Origin: Roseiarcus sp963774195
GTDB lineage: Bacteria > Pseudomonadota > Alphaproteobacteria > Rhizobiales > Beijerinckiaceae
DNA length: 64,000 nt
NCBI GenBank assembly: GCA_963774195.1
Contig: CAVZDY010000002.1
Span: 814,306 to 878,305, forward strand
Reading direction: 5' to 3'
Each line of letters starts with the position of its first letter. The first letter of the stretch is position 1. A program made the translations under genes and the position numbers. The notes beneath the pieces are model-generated. The model made no database searches. It saw only the letters and a list, made by a program, of their open reading frames with translations, and was not told the origin of the DNA. Shown here one piece after another: positions 25,685-34,577 of this stretch.

Positions 25685-26722
25685 TCACTGACCCCGCAAC
25701 GGATTCTCCTCATACAGCTGCGCAAACCCCCGCTGGTGCCAGACCGGATAGGCCGCCGGGATATCGCTCGCCGCGTCCAGCGCCTTGATCTGTGCTGGCG
25801 TCAGCGCCCAGCCTACGGCGCCGATGTTGGCCACGAGTTGCTCCTCGTTGCGGGCGCCGATGATCACGTTGGCGACGCTTGGGCGTTGCAGCAGCCAGTT
25901 CAGCGCCACCTGCGGGATGGTTTTGCCGGTTTCGGCGCTGACGAGGTCCAGGGCGTCGATGATGCGGAACAGGCGCTCCTCCTCATAGAGCGGTCCGGTG
26001 CCGGCGATGTCGTGGGCGCGGGTGCCGTGGGCGGCGGGCTGGCCGCGGCGGATTTTTCCGGTGAGCTTGCCCCAGCCGAGCGGGCTCCAGACCACGGCGC
26101 CGACGCCCTGATCCACCGCCAACGGCATCAGCTCCCATTCGTAATCGCGGTTCAGCAGCGAATAATAGACCTGATGCGCCACATGGCGCGCGTACCCGTA
26201 GCGATCCGAGACGGCCAGCGATTTCATCAGATGCCAGCCGGAGAAGTTCGAGCCGCCGATGTAGCGCAGCTTGCCGTCGCGAACGAGCTGGTCGAGCGTG
26301 GACAGCGTCTCTTCGACCGGCGTGTTGTAATCCTGGCCGTGCAGCTGCAGCAGATCGATGCGGTCGGTCCCCAGGCGCTTCAGCGATTTTTCAACCGCCT
26401 CGATCAAATGCTGGCGCGAAGACCCGAAGTCGTTGGGGCCGTCGCCGGTGGGAAAGGTGGCCTTGGTGGAGATCAGCAGCCGGTCGCGCTTGCCCTTGAT
26501 CGCCTCTCCCAGGATCTGCTCGGCGAGGCCTGACGAATAGACGTCGGCGCTGTCGAACATCGAGACGCCGTGGTCGAGGCAGATGTCGATCAGACGAGAC
26601 GCGCCGGAGGCATCGGTCGAGCCCCAGGCCTTGAAGAAGTCGCCGCTGCCGCCGAAGGTGGCGGTGCCAAAGCTGAGCGCGGGCACGCGAAGCCCCGATG
26701 CGCCAAGACGCCGATATTCCAT
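25685..26722 (-). CDS. Aldo/keto reductase
   Basis: The protein has 345 residues. Family marks in order are MEYRRLGASGLRVPALSFGT, the catalytic Asp-Tyr pair in FDSADVYSSGLAEQILGEA, the Lys in LLISTKATF, HGQDYNTPVEETL and the NADPH-binding end VIIGARNEEQLVANIGAVG. The start at 26722 is the classic MEYRRLG; the open frame upstream is not conserved. It is cytoplasmic and NADPH-dependent, and reduces or oxidises aldehydes or sugars. It stands alone between insertion-sequence debris, so no pathway can be given. It may be cargo left by an IS-mediated rearrangement. Confidence 0.93.
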   Translation of the reverse strand: MEYRRLGASGLRVPALSFGTATFGGSGDFFKAWGSTDASGASRLIDICLDHGVSMFDSADVYSSGLAEQILGEAIKGKRDRLLISTKATFPTGDGPNDFGSSRQHLIEAVEKSLKRLGTDRIDLLQLHGQDYNTPVEETLSTLDQLVRDGKLRYIGGSNFSGWHLMKSLAVSDRYGYARHVAHQVYYSLLNRDYEWELMPLAVDQGVGAVVWSPLGWGKLTGKIRRGQPAAHGTRAHDIAGTGPLYEEERLFRIIDALDLVSAETGKTIPQVALNWLLQRPSVANVIIGARNEEQLVANIGAVGWALTPAQIKALDAASDIPAAYPVWHQRGFAQLYEENPLRGQ

Positions 26723-26915
26723 GCGTGTGTTCCTTTCGTGAGCGTCGCAGCCCCGCTGACGCGCCAAACGCGTTGGCGTCAGAGGGCGCTTCCGTCTTTT
26801 GCCCAATCTTCTCGCGCTTATCGTAGCCGACACCGATCGCCGCGTCGACCGCGGTCGGGGCCGCGACGCAGTCTGCCGCTTCAGCTTTTTTCGCCATTCG
26901 ACCGCGCTTTGCCGA

Positions 26916-27081
26916 ACCGCTTCCGCGGCTCCCTTGGGTTCCTCTCCGTCGAGAGCCTACGCAAGAAGGTCCAAAGTCCGCAACAATTGATCTGCCACAC
27001 CGCTTCCGCGGCTCCCTTGGGTTCCTCTCCGTCGAGAGCCTACGCAAGAAGGTCCAAAGTCCGCAACAATTGATCTGCCAC
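26916..27081. repeat. Exact 83-bp tandem duplication
   Basis: The 83 bases at 26916-26998 are repeated without a mismatch at 26999-27081. There are only two copies and no spacer, so it is not a CRISPR. The unit starts ACCGCTTCCGCGG and ends TTGATCTGCCAC. Neither copy codes for anything recognisable. Perfect identity in a region of decayed genes suggests a recent event. Confidence 0.95.
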
Positions 27082-27109
27082 CTCGGGACTGTTCGGCTAC
27101 GCCGTACAA

Positions 27110-27375
27110 ACCGTATCAATATAGCCTCGCTCTCGCGAAGCTCTTCGATGGCTGCGGAGCGGTCGAAGTAGGTGTGATTGATGTATCCAAGAGCATCCAG
27201 CGCAGGCGAGAGCTCCAATTGCATGTGGTCGTCGCTTTTGTTCCCGCGCGAGGCGTGCGGGCCAGGGTTACGCTTTGGTCCGCGGCCGTGCGAGCCTCGT
27301 TCCGCTGGCCGACCAAGGGACAGGCATGGGCGAAATTGTACAGGATCGATACCCGACTCAGCCGCATCTGCGGAT
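27110..27375 (-). pseudogene. Possible TPR-protein fragment
   Basis: Two overlapping minus-strand frames contain helical, TPR-like text: SILYNFAHACPLVGQRNEAR and TAADQSVTLAR in one, and ALDALGYINHTYFDRSAAI with EELRESEAIL in the other. The pattern suggests one ancestral reading frame broken by an indel. The match is to the look of TPR units, not to a known protein, so the call is weak. Confidence 0.25.
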
Positions 27376-27473
27376 GGTTGGCAGCGGCGGCGCCGAGGCG
27401 ATGGACGGATTGTCGGACCGTCGCACCGCGCGCTGGCGTGTGAATTGGCGATCGTGTCCGGGCGGGGCGGTTC

Positions 27474-27640
27474 GGCATCACGCCGCTGGCCATCGACAAT
27501 GCGCTCTATGACGCCTTCGGTCAGCGTCAGGTCGGACTCATCTATCTGCCGCTGAGCTATTCCAAGGTGGTGATGGAAGTTGATCCGCAGTTCCAAGGCG
27601 ATCCGTCGAGTTTCGGGAATTTTTACGTGCCCGGCGCGAA
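27474..27640 (+). pseudogene. RND efflux pump (HAE1/MdtB-like) fragment
   Basis: About 55 codons read GITPLAIDNALYDAFGQRQV, then YLPLSYSKVVMEVDPQFQGD and PSSFGNFYV. Inner-membrane RND pumps have this order in a periplasmic segment (IDxxLYDAFGQRQVSTIYT...VVMEVxPxFQ). Both flanks are unrelated, and no start or partner genes are present. It is an isolated internal piece of a pump gene of about 3 kb. Confidence 0.65.
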
Positions 27641-27715
27641 CGGAGCCCAGGCACTCTTGGCCGAACTCACCGATGTCTGGCGAGCGCATGCCCCGGTGCG
27701 CGCGGGCGATCGAAG

Positions 27716-27931
27716 AACAATCGCGTTGAGAATTCGCATCAGCCAACCCGACGATGGGAGCACAAGATGCAACGTTTCAAGAGAGTTGGCTCCGCACAGA
27801 CATTTCTCTCGATCCACGCCGCGGTCTACAACACCTTCAACGTCGAACGCCATCTGACCACAGCCAAGACACACCCGACGCTTCACGCCGCGGCGATGGA
27901 CACGTGGCGCGAAGCCGTCGCCGCCGTCTGA
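27716..27931 (+). pseudogene. IS6-family transposase C-terminal fragment
   Basis: The frame reads NNRVENSHQPTRR, then MQRFKRVGSAQTFLSIHAAV and YNTFNVERHL, ending TWREAVAAV at a TGA at 27929-27931. This is the usual last 70 residues of an IS6-type DDE transposase, including the Glu of the triad in VENSHQ. The rest of the gene is absent; the RND fragment lies immediately before it. It is a different copy from the remnant at 24978-25610, as it lacks that copy's HNHFNQERP end. Confidence 0.75.
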
Positions 27932-28215
27932 AATTGCACGTAACACAGTCGCTTCGCGTTCTCTGTTCGACAACGTGACGACGCCCGCGGCGTGCGAACT
28001 GCAGCACGATGAGGCGGGACACACGAAAGCGCCTGACCACATCCGTGGCTTCGAGGAAAGCTCTTGCATCCAACGGGGCGTCCACACACGATTCACAGCC
28101 GAAAGAGCGTGGATGCGACGTCTACGCTTGGCGCAATGGCTCCGGCGCGTATAATTGCAGCACATGGCCGGCACGGCGCGGACCGGATGTTCTAGCAGTT
28201 ATCTCGGAGATCCTG

Positions 28216-28932
28216 ATGGCGGGGCGATTCTCAAAGCGGGCGGCGGTCGTAACTGGTGGCGCTTCGGGCATCGGGGAGGCGATCGTCGCTCGCTTGCGAT
28301 CGGAGGGCGCGCGGGTAGCTGTCTGGGATCTGGCGGAGACGAAAAGCGCCGATCTCGCCATTCGTCTCGACGTCACCGACCGGGACGCCGTGGAGCGCGC
28401 CGCGGCTGAAACCGTGGAGCGTTTCGAGCGGCTCGACATTCTGGTGAATTCGGCTGGGATTACCGGGCCGAATGCAGCTTTGAGCGAATATCCGTTTGAC
28501 GCATGGCGCCGCGTAATGAGCATCAACCTCGACGCGGTCTTCTACGCTTGCCGCGCGGTCGTTCCCCATATGCAGCGCACGAACTGGGGCCGTATCGTCA
28601 ATATAGCGTCAATCGCCGGCAAGGAGGGCAACGCTCAGCAATGCGCCTATTCGGCATCGAAAGCGGGCGTGATCGGTCTCACGAAGTCGCTGGGAAAAGA
28701 ACTGGCGAAGACCGGCATCACGTGCAATTGCGTCGCACCTGCGGCGGTGCGTACGCCGCTGTTCAAGCAGATGAAGCCCGAGTTTATTGAGTATGTGCTC
28801 AGCAAAATTCCGATGGGGCGTTTCGGGGAACTCGACGAGATAGCCAGCCTTGTGACCTGGCTGGCGTCAGACGAAGCCTCATTTAGCACCGGCGCCGTGT
28901 TTGACGTGTCGGGGGGACGAGCAACGTATTGA
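28216..28932 (+). CDS. SDR-family oxidoreductase
   Basis: The protein has 238 residues. The cofactor motif is TGGASGIGEAIVARL, followed by NSAGITGPNA, Ser in NIASIAGKEG and the catalytic YSASKAG. The ATG at 28216 has GGAGA five bases before it; the longer open frame upstream is unconserved. The Asp at the end of strand 2 (AVWDLAE) suggests NAD. It is convergent with the GMC oxidoreductase gene, with a 14-base gap. It is a classical SDR of the FabG-like type and probably oxidises a hydroxyl group in the same catabolic context. Confidence 0.92.
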   Translation: MAGRFSKRAAVVTGGASGIGEAIVARLRSEGARVAVWDLAETKSADLAIRLDVTDRDAVERAAAETVERFERLDILVNSAGITGPNAALSEYPFDAWRRVMSINLDAVFYACRAVVPHMQRTNWGRIVNIASIAGKEGNAQQCAYSASKAGVIGLTKSLGKELAKTGITCNCVAPAAVRTPLFKQMKPEFIEYVLSKIPMGRFGELDEIASLVTWLASDEASFSTGAVFDVSGGRATY

Positions 28933-28946
28933 GCGCGGGCGTCAAT

Positions 28947-30548
28947 TCATGTCGCGTTTACGAGCAGCATGGCCGCTCCCTTCTCGGCGATCATAATTGT
29001 GGGCGCGTTGTTGTTGCCTGATGTGCATGAAGGCATGACGGATGCGTCGATCACGCGCAGGCGATCGACGCCGCGCACCTTCAGTTCCGGCGTCACGACG
29101 GAACTGTCGTCCCCGCCCATGCAGCAGGTTCCCGCGAAATGGAAGCCGGACACGCCCTGTTCCTGCGCATAGGCGATCAACTCGTCGTCGCTCTGCAAAG
29201 ATGGCCCCGGGCGGATCTCTTTTGGTTCGTACGGCGCGAATGCGGAGGCCTCGAACAGGCTCCGCATAAGCCGCAAACCGGCCAGCACGCACTCGCGATC
29301 CGCCTCGGCGCTCAGATAGTTTGGCTGAATGTCAGGCATTTCGCGGGTACCGCCCACTTTAGCTTTTACCCAGCCCCGGCTCTGCGGATATGAGGGGTAC
29401 ATGGCGATTGTCATGCCCGGCTCCGTCTCAAGTTTGTAGGAGCCCGGCTGGAAGCTGCCAGGCGCGAAGCTCAACTGAAGGTCCGGCTCGGCCAGCTCCG
29501 GTCGGCTACGCGCGAAAACGGCAGCGCTGCTCGCCCCGAGCGTCAACAGCCCGCGGCCGAAGAAGGCATAGCGCGCCAGTTCGCGGGCGAGACTTAGACC
29601 GCGGGTGCGCTCGTTCAAGGTAACGACGCCGCGCACGCGACAGGCGATCCGCGTCGAGTAGTGGTCACGCAGATTATCGCCGACCGAGGGCCGGTCCGCG
29701 ACCACGTCAACGCCGATGGATTTCAGATGTTCTGCCGGGCCGATCCCCGACGCATGCAGCAATTGCGGCGAACGCAAGACGCCATTTGCGATGATGATCT
29801 CGCGCCGCGCTCTCATTCGCTTCACTTCGCCGTCTTGTTCGAATTCCACGCCCGCGGCGCTCCGCCCGTCGAACAGAACACGTCGCGCCAGAGCATCCAT
29901 ATAGGTGATAACGTTGTCGCGCTGGCGCGCCCGGCGAAAATATGTCTGTCCCGGGCCGCCGCGGAACCGGCCCCGCCGCGTCTGATGAAAGGCCGCCGTG
30001 CCCTCCCGCTGCCCCGCATTCAGCGAGGACAGCCGCCTAAGTCCCAACTCGGCCGCGGCGTCCATGAACCGCTCCGACAATATGTGGCTCTCGAGGAGCG
30101 GCTCGACGCTGATGGGCGGATCCCTGTCGCTGTTGCTGAATACTCCTTCAGCTCGTTCGTAGAAGGGCAGTGTCTCCTCGTATGACCAGCCCGCACAGCC
30201 GGCTTCTACCCAACGATTGTGTTCGGTGCGATGGCTGCGGACGTAAAGCATGCCGTTGATCGAGCCGGTGCCGCCGGCGACTTTCCCCTGGGGGTAGTTG
30301 ATGACGCGGCCGCCGAGGCTCGGAACGGGCAGGGAGGCCATGCGCCAATTGATCTTCGGATTGTTTATGAGATTCAAGAAACCGGCAGGGATATGAATAA
30401 ACGGATTGCGGTCGAGCGGTCCGGCTTCGATGACGGCGACTTTGTGAGCTCCGCTTTCGGACAGCCTGTCCGCTAACACCGAGCCGGCGCTGCCGGCGCC
30501 GACAATGATGAAATCGGCGTCCGGTTCCTCACGCCATGCATCGGGCAT
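28947..30548 (-). CDS. GMC-family FAD oxidoreductase (choline dehydrogenase-like)
   Basis: The protein has 533 residues. The FAD motif IIVGAGSAGSVLADRLSE lies at the N terminus and the GMC signature GKVAGGTGSINGMLYVRSH near residue 90. The active-site region reads GFHFAGTCCMGG, and the C-terminal pair lies in TSGNNNAPTIMIAEKGA. Typical GMC proteins have YHPVGTCRMG and NTNAP, so a Cys replaces Arg and Asn replaces Thr; the His remains. It ends the transporter operon 14 bases after the ATPase gene. It probably oxidises an alcohol or polyol brought in by that transporter. Confidence 0.9.
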   Translation of the reverse strand: MPDAWREEPDADFIIVGAGSAGSVLADRLSESGAHKVAVIEAGPLDRNPFIHIPAGFLNLINNPKINWRMASLPVPSLGGRVINYPQGKVAGGTGSINGMLYVRSHRTEHNRWVEAGCAGWSYEETLPFYERAEGVFSNSDRDPPISVEPLLESHILSERFMDAAAELGLRRLSSLNAGQREGTAAFHQTRRGRFRGGPGQTYFRRARQRDNVITYMDALARRVLFDGRSAAGVEFEQDGEVKRMRARREIIIANGVLRSPQLLHASGIGPAEHLKSIGVDVVADRPSVGDNLRDHYSTRIACRVRGVVTLNERTRGLSLARELARYAFFGRGLLTLGASSAAVFARSRPELAEPDLQLSFAPGSFQPGSYKLETEPGMTIAMYPSYPQSRGWVKAKVGGTREMPDIQPNYLSAEADRECVLAGLRLMRSLFEASAFAPYEPKEIRPGPSLQSDDELIAYAQEQGVSGFHFAGTCCMGGDDSSVVTPELKVRGVDRLRVIDASVMPSCTSGNNNAPTIMIAEKGAAMLLVNAT

Positions 30549-30562
30549 TGTCGGTTGTCCAG

Positions 30563-31336
30563 TCAGTGGTTGAGAATGCGGCCCAGGAAAGCGCGCGTCC
30601 GCTCGTGTTTTGGCGCGTCGAAAAATTCTGCGGGCGGCGCGGTTTCGAGGATCTGGCCTGCATCCATGAATATCACGCGGTCCGCGACCGCTCGGGCAAA
30701 GCCCATCTCATGCGTGACGCAGATCATGGTCATGCCGTCGTTGGCGAGGGCGATCATCGTATCGAGAACTTCTTTCACCATTTCCGGATCAAGCGCCGAG
30801 GTCGGTTCGTCGAAGAGCATGATCTTCGGCTCCATGCACAGCGCGCGCGCGATGGCGACGCGCTGCTGCTGGCCGCCGGACAGCTGGGCTGGATATTTGT
30901 CAGCCTGCTCGCTGATCCGGACCCGCTCGAGCAATCTTCCGGCGGCCAGGGCGGCCGCCTTTGCGCTGACACCCCGCACCTTCATGGGCGCCAACATGCA
31001 ATTCTGCAGGACCGTGAGGTGCGGGAACAGATTGAACTGCTGGAATACCATGCCGACCTCGCCGCGCACGGCGTCAATCGCCTTGCGCGTGTCTGTCAGC
31101 GGAATGCCGTTGATAGAGATACGGCCCGCCTGGATTGGCTCCAGGCGGTTGATACAGCGGATCAACGTCGACTTGCCGGAGCCCGACGGACCGCAGAGCA
31201 CGATCCGTTCGCCGGTCCGTACCGTCAGGTCAACTTCTTTTAGCGCCTGAAAATGACCGAAAATCTTGGTGACGCCGACCATCTCGATGGCCAGCGTCTC
31301 GACGCCGGCCAGCTTTGCCGTTGGCTGAATGTTCAT
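30563..31336 (-). CDS. Polar amino acid-type ABC transporter ATPase (GlnQ/HisP type)
   Basis: The protein has 257 residues with Walker A GPSGSGKSTLIRCINRLE, Q-loop MVFQQFNLFPHLTVLQN, signature LSGGQQQRVAIARAL, Walker B IMLFDEPTSALDPE and H-loop VTHEMGFARAVADRV. These are typical of GlnQ/HisP/ArtP ATPases. It lies between the binding-protein gene (24-base gap) and the GMC gene. With the two permeases upstream it forms a complete importer. Confidence 0.95.
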   Translation of the reverse strand: MNIQPTAKLAGVETLAIEMVGVTKIFGHFQALKEVDLTVRTGERIVLCGPSGSGKSTLIRCINRLEPIQAGRISINGIPLTDTRKAIDAVRGEVGMVFQQFNLFPHLTVLQNCMLAPMKVRGVSAKAAALAAGRLLERVRISEQADKYPAQLSGGQQQRVAIARALCMEPKIMLFDEPTSALDPEMVKEVLDTMIALANDGMTMICVTHEMGFARAVADRVIFMDAGQILETAPPAEFFDAPKHERTRAFLGRILNH

Positions 31337-31360
31337 GACTGTGCTCCCGGGCCGCTCTGT

Positions 31361-32212
31361 TTACTGCACGGTGAACGGGATTCCAGGAAGCTCCTTCGGA
31401 AACTTAGGCAAGTCGACGCCGACCCATTTCTTGCTGATGTCGTTGAGCTTGCCGTTGGCAAGGTTACGGTCGATGAAGTCGTTCAGCCAGTTTGTCAGAT
31501 CTTTTTCGCCAGGCCGCACCGACAAGCCGTTATACTGGCGATTGATTAGGAGTTTGCGCTCGTATTTGTCAGGTCCCGCGATCTTAGTGAGATTTTGCAG
31601 ATAGGTATTGGTGCCCCCTATCACGTCGACCTGATTGGCGACCAGAGCTTGCAGCGCGGTCGAATTGTCGTCGAAGCGCTGGATCGAGGTTCCTGGAGGC
31701 GCTGCTTTGGTAATAGCGATATCCTCCGCGCTTGCCCGTGCGACGCCGACACGATATTTCGCAAGATTGCTCATATCCTTTATCTCGTCACCCTTCTTGC
31801 CGATCACCATAATGTCGACAACGGAATACGGCTTCGTGAACTGCACGACCTTGGCGCGATCCGGATACATGCCCATAACGGCGGCAAGCACATCGACTTT
31901 TCCCGTGACGAGTTGCGCGATGCGGTTAGGAACGGTGACGCGCTCAAACTGCACCTTCACGCCCATGTCTTCGCCTATCAGATTAGCCACATCGACGTCG
32001 TAGCCGATGTTCTGACCATTGGCGCCGATGAACCCCCAGGGAATCTGATCGGCTTGAACGCCGATCACGATCACGCCCTTCTTCTTGATTGAATCGACCG
32101 TTTGCGCAGAGGCAGCCTGAACGGCGCCCAGAGCCGCGCCAAGGGCTAAGCTCGCCACGACAGATGCTAACGCTCGTCGGCTCAACATCAAATGACGCAG
32201 AACTCCAATCAT
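31361..32212 (-). CDS. Polar amino acid-type ABC transporter binding protein
   Basis: The protein has 283 residues. A signal peptide of about 36 residues ends in ASAQT; mature sequence begins with KKKGVIVIGVQADQIPWGF and includes GYDVDVANLIGEDMG, the signature of family 3 solute-binding proteins. The residues that usually clamp the amino-acid carboxylate (an Arg in the DRAK region and Asp in the C lobe) seem to be present (YPDRAKVVQFTKPY). The ligand is unknown. The adjacent GMC oxidase and EthD-like gene suggest something other than a plain amino acid, perhaps an amine or hydroxylated compound. Confidence 0.92.
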   Translation of the reverse strand: MIGVLRHLMLSRRALASVVASLALGAALGAVQAASAQTVDSIKKKGVIVIGVQADQIPWGFIGANGQNIGYDVDVANLIGEDMGVKVQFERVTVPNRIAQLVTGKVDVLAAVMGMYPDRAKVVQFTKPYSVVDIMVIGKKGDEIKDMSNLAKYRVGVARASAEDIAITKAAPPGTSIQRFDDNSTALQALVANQVDVIGGTNTYLQNLTKIAGPDKYERKLLINRQYNGLSVRPGEKDLTNWLNDFIDRNLANGKLNDISKKWVGVDLPKFPKELPGIPFTVQ

Positions 32213-32245
32213 CTTTTTTCCTCTCGTACCAACTTTAGAGACTTC

Positions 32246-32896
32246 TCAGCGCGCAACGCTCAATTTTCGCTCCAGTGAGTCGCTGAGGAGCGAAAGCGGC
32301 CAACAGATGATGAAGTAAAGCGCCCCGACTATGCCGTAGACGAGCAGCGGCTTGTAGGTCGTGTTGGAGACGATTTGACCCGCGCGCATCAATTCTGCGA
32401 AGCCGATGATGGCCGCGAGCGATGTTCCCTTGATAATCTGGACCAGATAGCCCACGGTCGGCGCGAGGGAGAGTTTGAGCGCTTGCGGCAGAACGACGTA
32501 GCGCATGCGATTGACATAGCGCAGCCCGAGTGCGGCGCCCGCCTCGCTTTGCCCTTTCGGCACCGCCTCGATGCCGCCTCGCCAGATCTCGCCTAAGAAG
32601 GCGCTCGCGTTCAGCGTCAGCCCGATTGATACGGCGGTCCAGGCGCTGATGTTGAAGCCGAGGAAGATCACGCCGAAATACGTGACGAAGAGCTGCATCA
32701 GCAACGGAGTACCTTGAAAAATATCGATGTAGACGGCGACGACGCCGCGCAAAAAACCGATTGGCCCGGTACGAGCCAACGCGACCAGAAGGCCGCCGAT
32801 GCCGCCGCCGATAAAGGCGATGAGCGACAGCAATAACGTCTGGCCTGCGCCTTCGAGCAGGAAATAGAAACTGTTGATCGTAAAGGCGCCTATCAT
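32246..32896 (-). CDS. Polar amino acid-type ABC transporter permease
   Basis: This 216-residue membrane protein has five or so hydrophobic segments. The permease signature EAVPKGQSEAGAALGL is followed by VVLPQALKLSLAPTVGYLVQ, both diagnostic for the HisM/GlnP family. Its start is nine bases after the stop of the other permease gene. It forms a heterodimer with that permease. Confidence 0.93.
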   Translation of the reverse strand: MIGAFTINSFYFLLEGAGQTLLLSLIAFIGGGIGGLLVALARTGPIGFLRGVVAVYIDIFQGTPLLMQLFVTYFGVIFLGFNISAWTAVSIGLTLNASAFLGEIWRGGIEAVPKGQSEAGAALGLRYVNRMRYVVLPQALKLSLAPTVGYLVQIIKGTSLAAIIGFAELMRAGQIVSNTTYKPLLVYGIVGALYFIICWPLSLLSDSLERKLSVAR

Positions 32897-32905
32897 CGTG
32901 TCGCC

Positions 32906-33574
32906 TCATTTAACCGGATAAGAGAAATATAGCCTTCCGAACGCTCTGAATGTCTGGGAGAATGCGAGCGATATAATCAAATAAAGCAGCGTCACCGTGA
33001 CGTAAATTTCAAAGCTGCGGAAGGTTGTCGATTCGAGTTGCTGGGCAACGGACGTCAACTCTTCTGCGGAAATCGAGGAGACGATGCTGGAGGTCAGCAG
33101 GAGAAGGATGAATTGGCCCGACAATGCGGGATAGATGACGCGCATGGCGGGGCGCAAAATGATGTAGCGAAACACCTGAATTGGGTGAAGCCCCAGCGCC
33201 GCTCCCGCCTCGATTTGCCCTTTTGGAATCGCATCGACGCCGCCGCGAATGACTTCAGCGCAAAACGCTCCGCCGTTGAGCGTTAGCGCCAGGATCGCTC
33301 CAGTGCCGGCGGTCATCGAAAGGCCCAGGGTAGGCAGCCCGAAAAACAGGAAGAAGACCTGAACCAGGAATGGCGTGTTGCGAATGATTTCGATGAAGGC
33401 TTTCGCGATCCATCGAAGCGGGGCAATGCCGCTTCTGCGAGCAAGCACCAGCACGAGGGCAAGAGCGAGCGCCAGGACCATCGAGATCGCCGAGAGCGAT
33501 ATCGTCAGCCAGCAGCCCTCAAGCAAACGCGGCCATGCGTCGAGTATGACGGCGAAGTCGAAGTGGTAGCTCAT
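32906..33574 (-). CDS. Polar amino acid-type ABC transporter permease
   Basis: This 222-residue membrane protein is paralogous to the next gene. Signature DAIPKGQIEAGAALGLHPIQ and the following YIILRPAMRVIYPAL are clear, and FIEIIRNTPFLVQVFFLFFG is the typical early segment. The start is three bases after the EthD-like gene's stop, so these genes are co-transcribed. Confidence 0.93.
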   Translation of the reverse strand: MSYHFDFAVILDAWPRLLEGCWLTISLSAISMVLALALALVLVLARRSGIAPLRWIAKAFIEIIRNTPFLVQVFFLFFGLPTLGLSMTAGTGAILALTLNGGAFCAEVIRGGVDAIPKGQIEAGAALGLHPIQVFRYIILRPAMRVIYPALSGQFILLLLTSSIVSSISAEELTSVAQQLESTTFRSFEIYVTVTLLYLIISLAFSQTFRAFGRLYFSYPVK

Positions 33575-33577
33575 CCG

Positions 33578-34252
33578 TCACGCCGGCGAACGAAGCGCGA
33601 AATCGAGCGGATAGGTCGCAATGGCGATGCCCTCAGCCCCTGCGCCGGAAAGCGACTGCTCGACTCGCTCGTGGGCCTTGGCGAGGCGCGTCGTCGAGAT
33701 TCCCTCGATCAGCACGACGTGACTGAACCCTTCGCCGTGGACGCTCGGCCTCATGCGCGACTCGGCGGTCTCGCCACTTGTCACGGGCGCGGCGTGTCGG
33801 CCGATATGAACGGATGTCGCCTCCGGCGCTATGCTGAAGTCGAGCGCAAGGCTCGCTAGGCGCCTTTCGAACGCGTCTCTATCTTGGGCGGCTCTCAGAC
33901 GAACGGTTGTGATCGCACCGGCCAGTCCCTTGCCGAGCGATAGGATCGTCTCGCAGCCGCCCCGCAGGAAATCGGTCATCCGCGGTTGAACTTCATTCGA
34001 CCAAGCGGTCGGTGCGTTGAGGCGGGCAAGGTAACCCGGCGAGCGAAATGTCTCGAGATGGGCGCCTTCGTAGAGGGTAAAGGTCTGGTGTGGCCGCAAC
34101 GCCCAGTCGACATACCGGCGACCTTGCAGGAAGCCCGGAATTCCCACTCGCTCGGGCATATGCTCGTGGGTATGCCAATCAAGGTAGTTTGTTTCGGACC
34201 CAGGCTGAATACCGTGCCATATCGCGACGAATGCTGTGCCAAACGAAGTCAT
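33578..34252 (-). CDS. EthD-like dimeric alpha/beta-barrel protein of unknown function
   Basis: The protein has 224 residues from the ATG at 34252; an in-frame ATG four codons earlier (34264) is also possible. The N-terminal part contains WHTHEHMPERVGIPGFLQGR, which matches proteins with the ferredoxin-like barrel of the EthD/DUF4286 group. The C-terminal half (from about residue 120) looks like a second, weaker copy of the fold. It is the first gene of the transporter/GMC operon. A role in handling the imported compound or its oxidation product is inferred; no catalytic residues can be named. Confidence 0.6.
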   Translation of the reverse strand: MTSFGTAFVAIWHGIQPGSETNYLDWHTHEHMPERVGIPGFLQGRRYVDWALRPHQTFTLYEGAHLETFRSPGYLARLNAPTAWSNEVQPRMTDFLRGGCETILSLGKGLAGAITTVRLRAAQDRDAFERRLASLALDFSIAPEATSVHIGRHAAPVTSGETAESRMRPSVHGEGFSHVVLIEGISTTRLAKAHERVEQSLSGAGAEGIAIATYPLDFALRSPA

Positions 34253-34264
34253 AGGCAATTCCAT

Positions 34265-34577
34265 ATTTCTGTATCAGAGGATATTGCGGCCGACAATACT
34301 TGTGGTTAGCTAAATATTATTTCAGAAATACTGTGAATAAGACAGCAAATCGGAACGAAAGACCTGTTTAAGCCTCGGTTAAGCTGTCATCGCGAGCTGT
34401 TCCGCTTGACACCTGTTCTGTTTCCTCATAAAAGCGCTCTTGTCATCGCTGTTGGCTAACTAGTTAGTCAATTGCGGGTCTGGTGTCAATCGGCAATCGA
34501 AAACGCCGTCTTGAGTCTCGAACGTCATCACGGGGCGGATGACGGAACGACGCGCGCTCTCGTGAAGGGAACAGGGG
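34265..34577. promoter_or_regulatory. Divergent promoter region with a TetR-type palindrome
   Basis: This AT-richer stretch separates the minus-strand transporter operon from the TetR gene. A 20-base near-perfect palindrome, TTGGCTAACTAGTTAGTCAA at 34452-34471, has 9 of 10 base pairs matching and a perfect 12-base core. It is 106 bases upstream of the TetR start and fits a TetR-family operator. Inverted TATTTCTG/CAGAAATA arms at 34264-34271 and 34323-34330 are a weaker second candidate. Confidence 0.5.

Noticed and set aside
26916..27081. CRISPR array
   Set aside because: There are only two repeats of 83 bp, directly adjacent with no spacer and no cas genes nearby.
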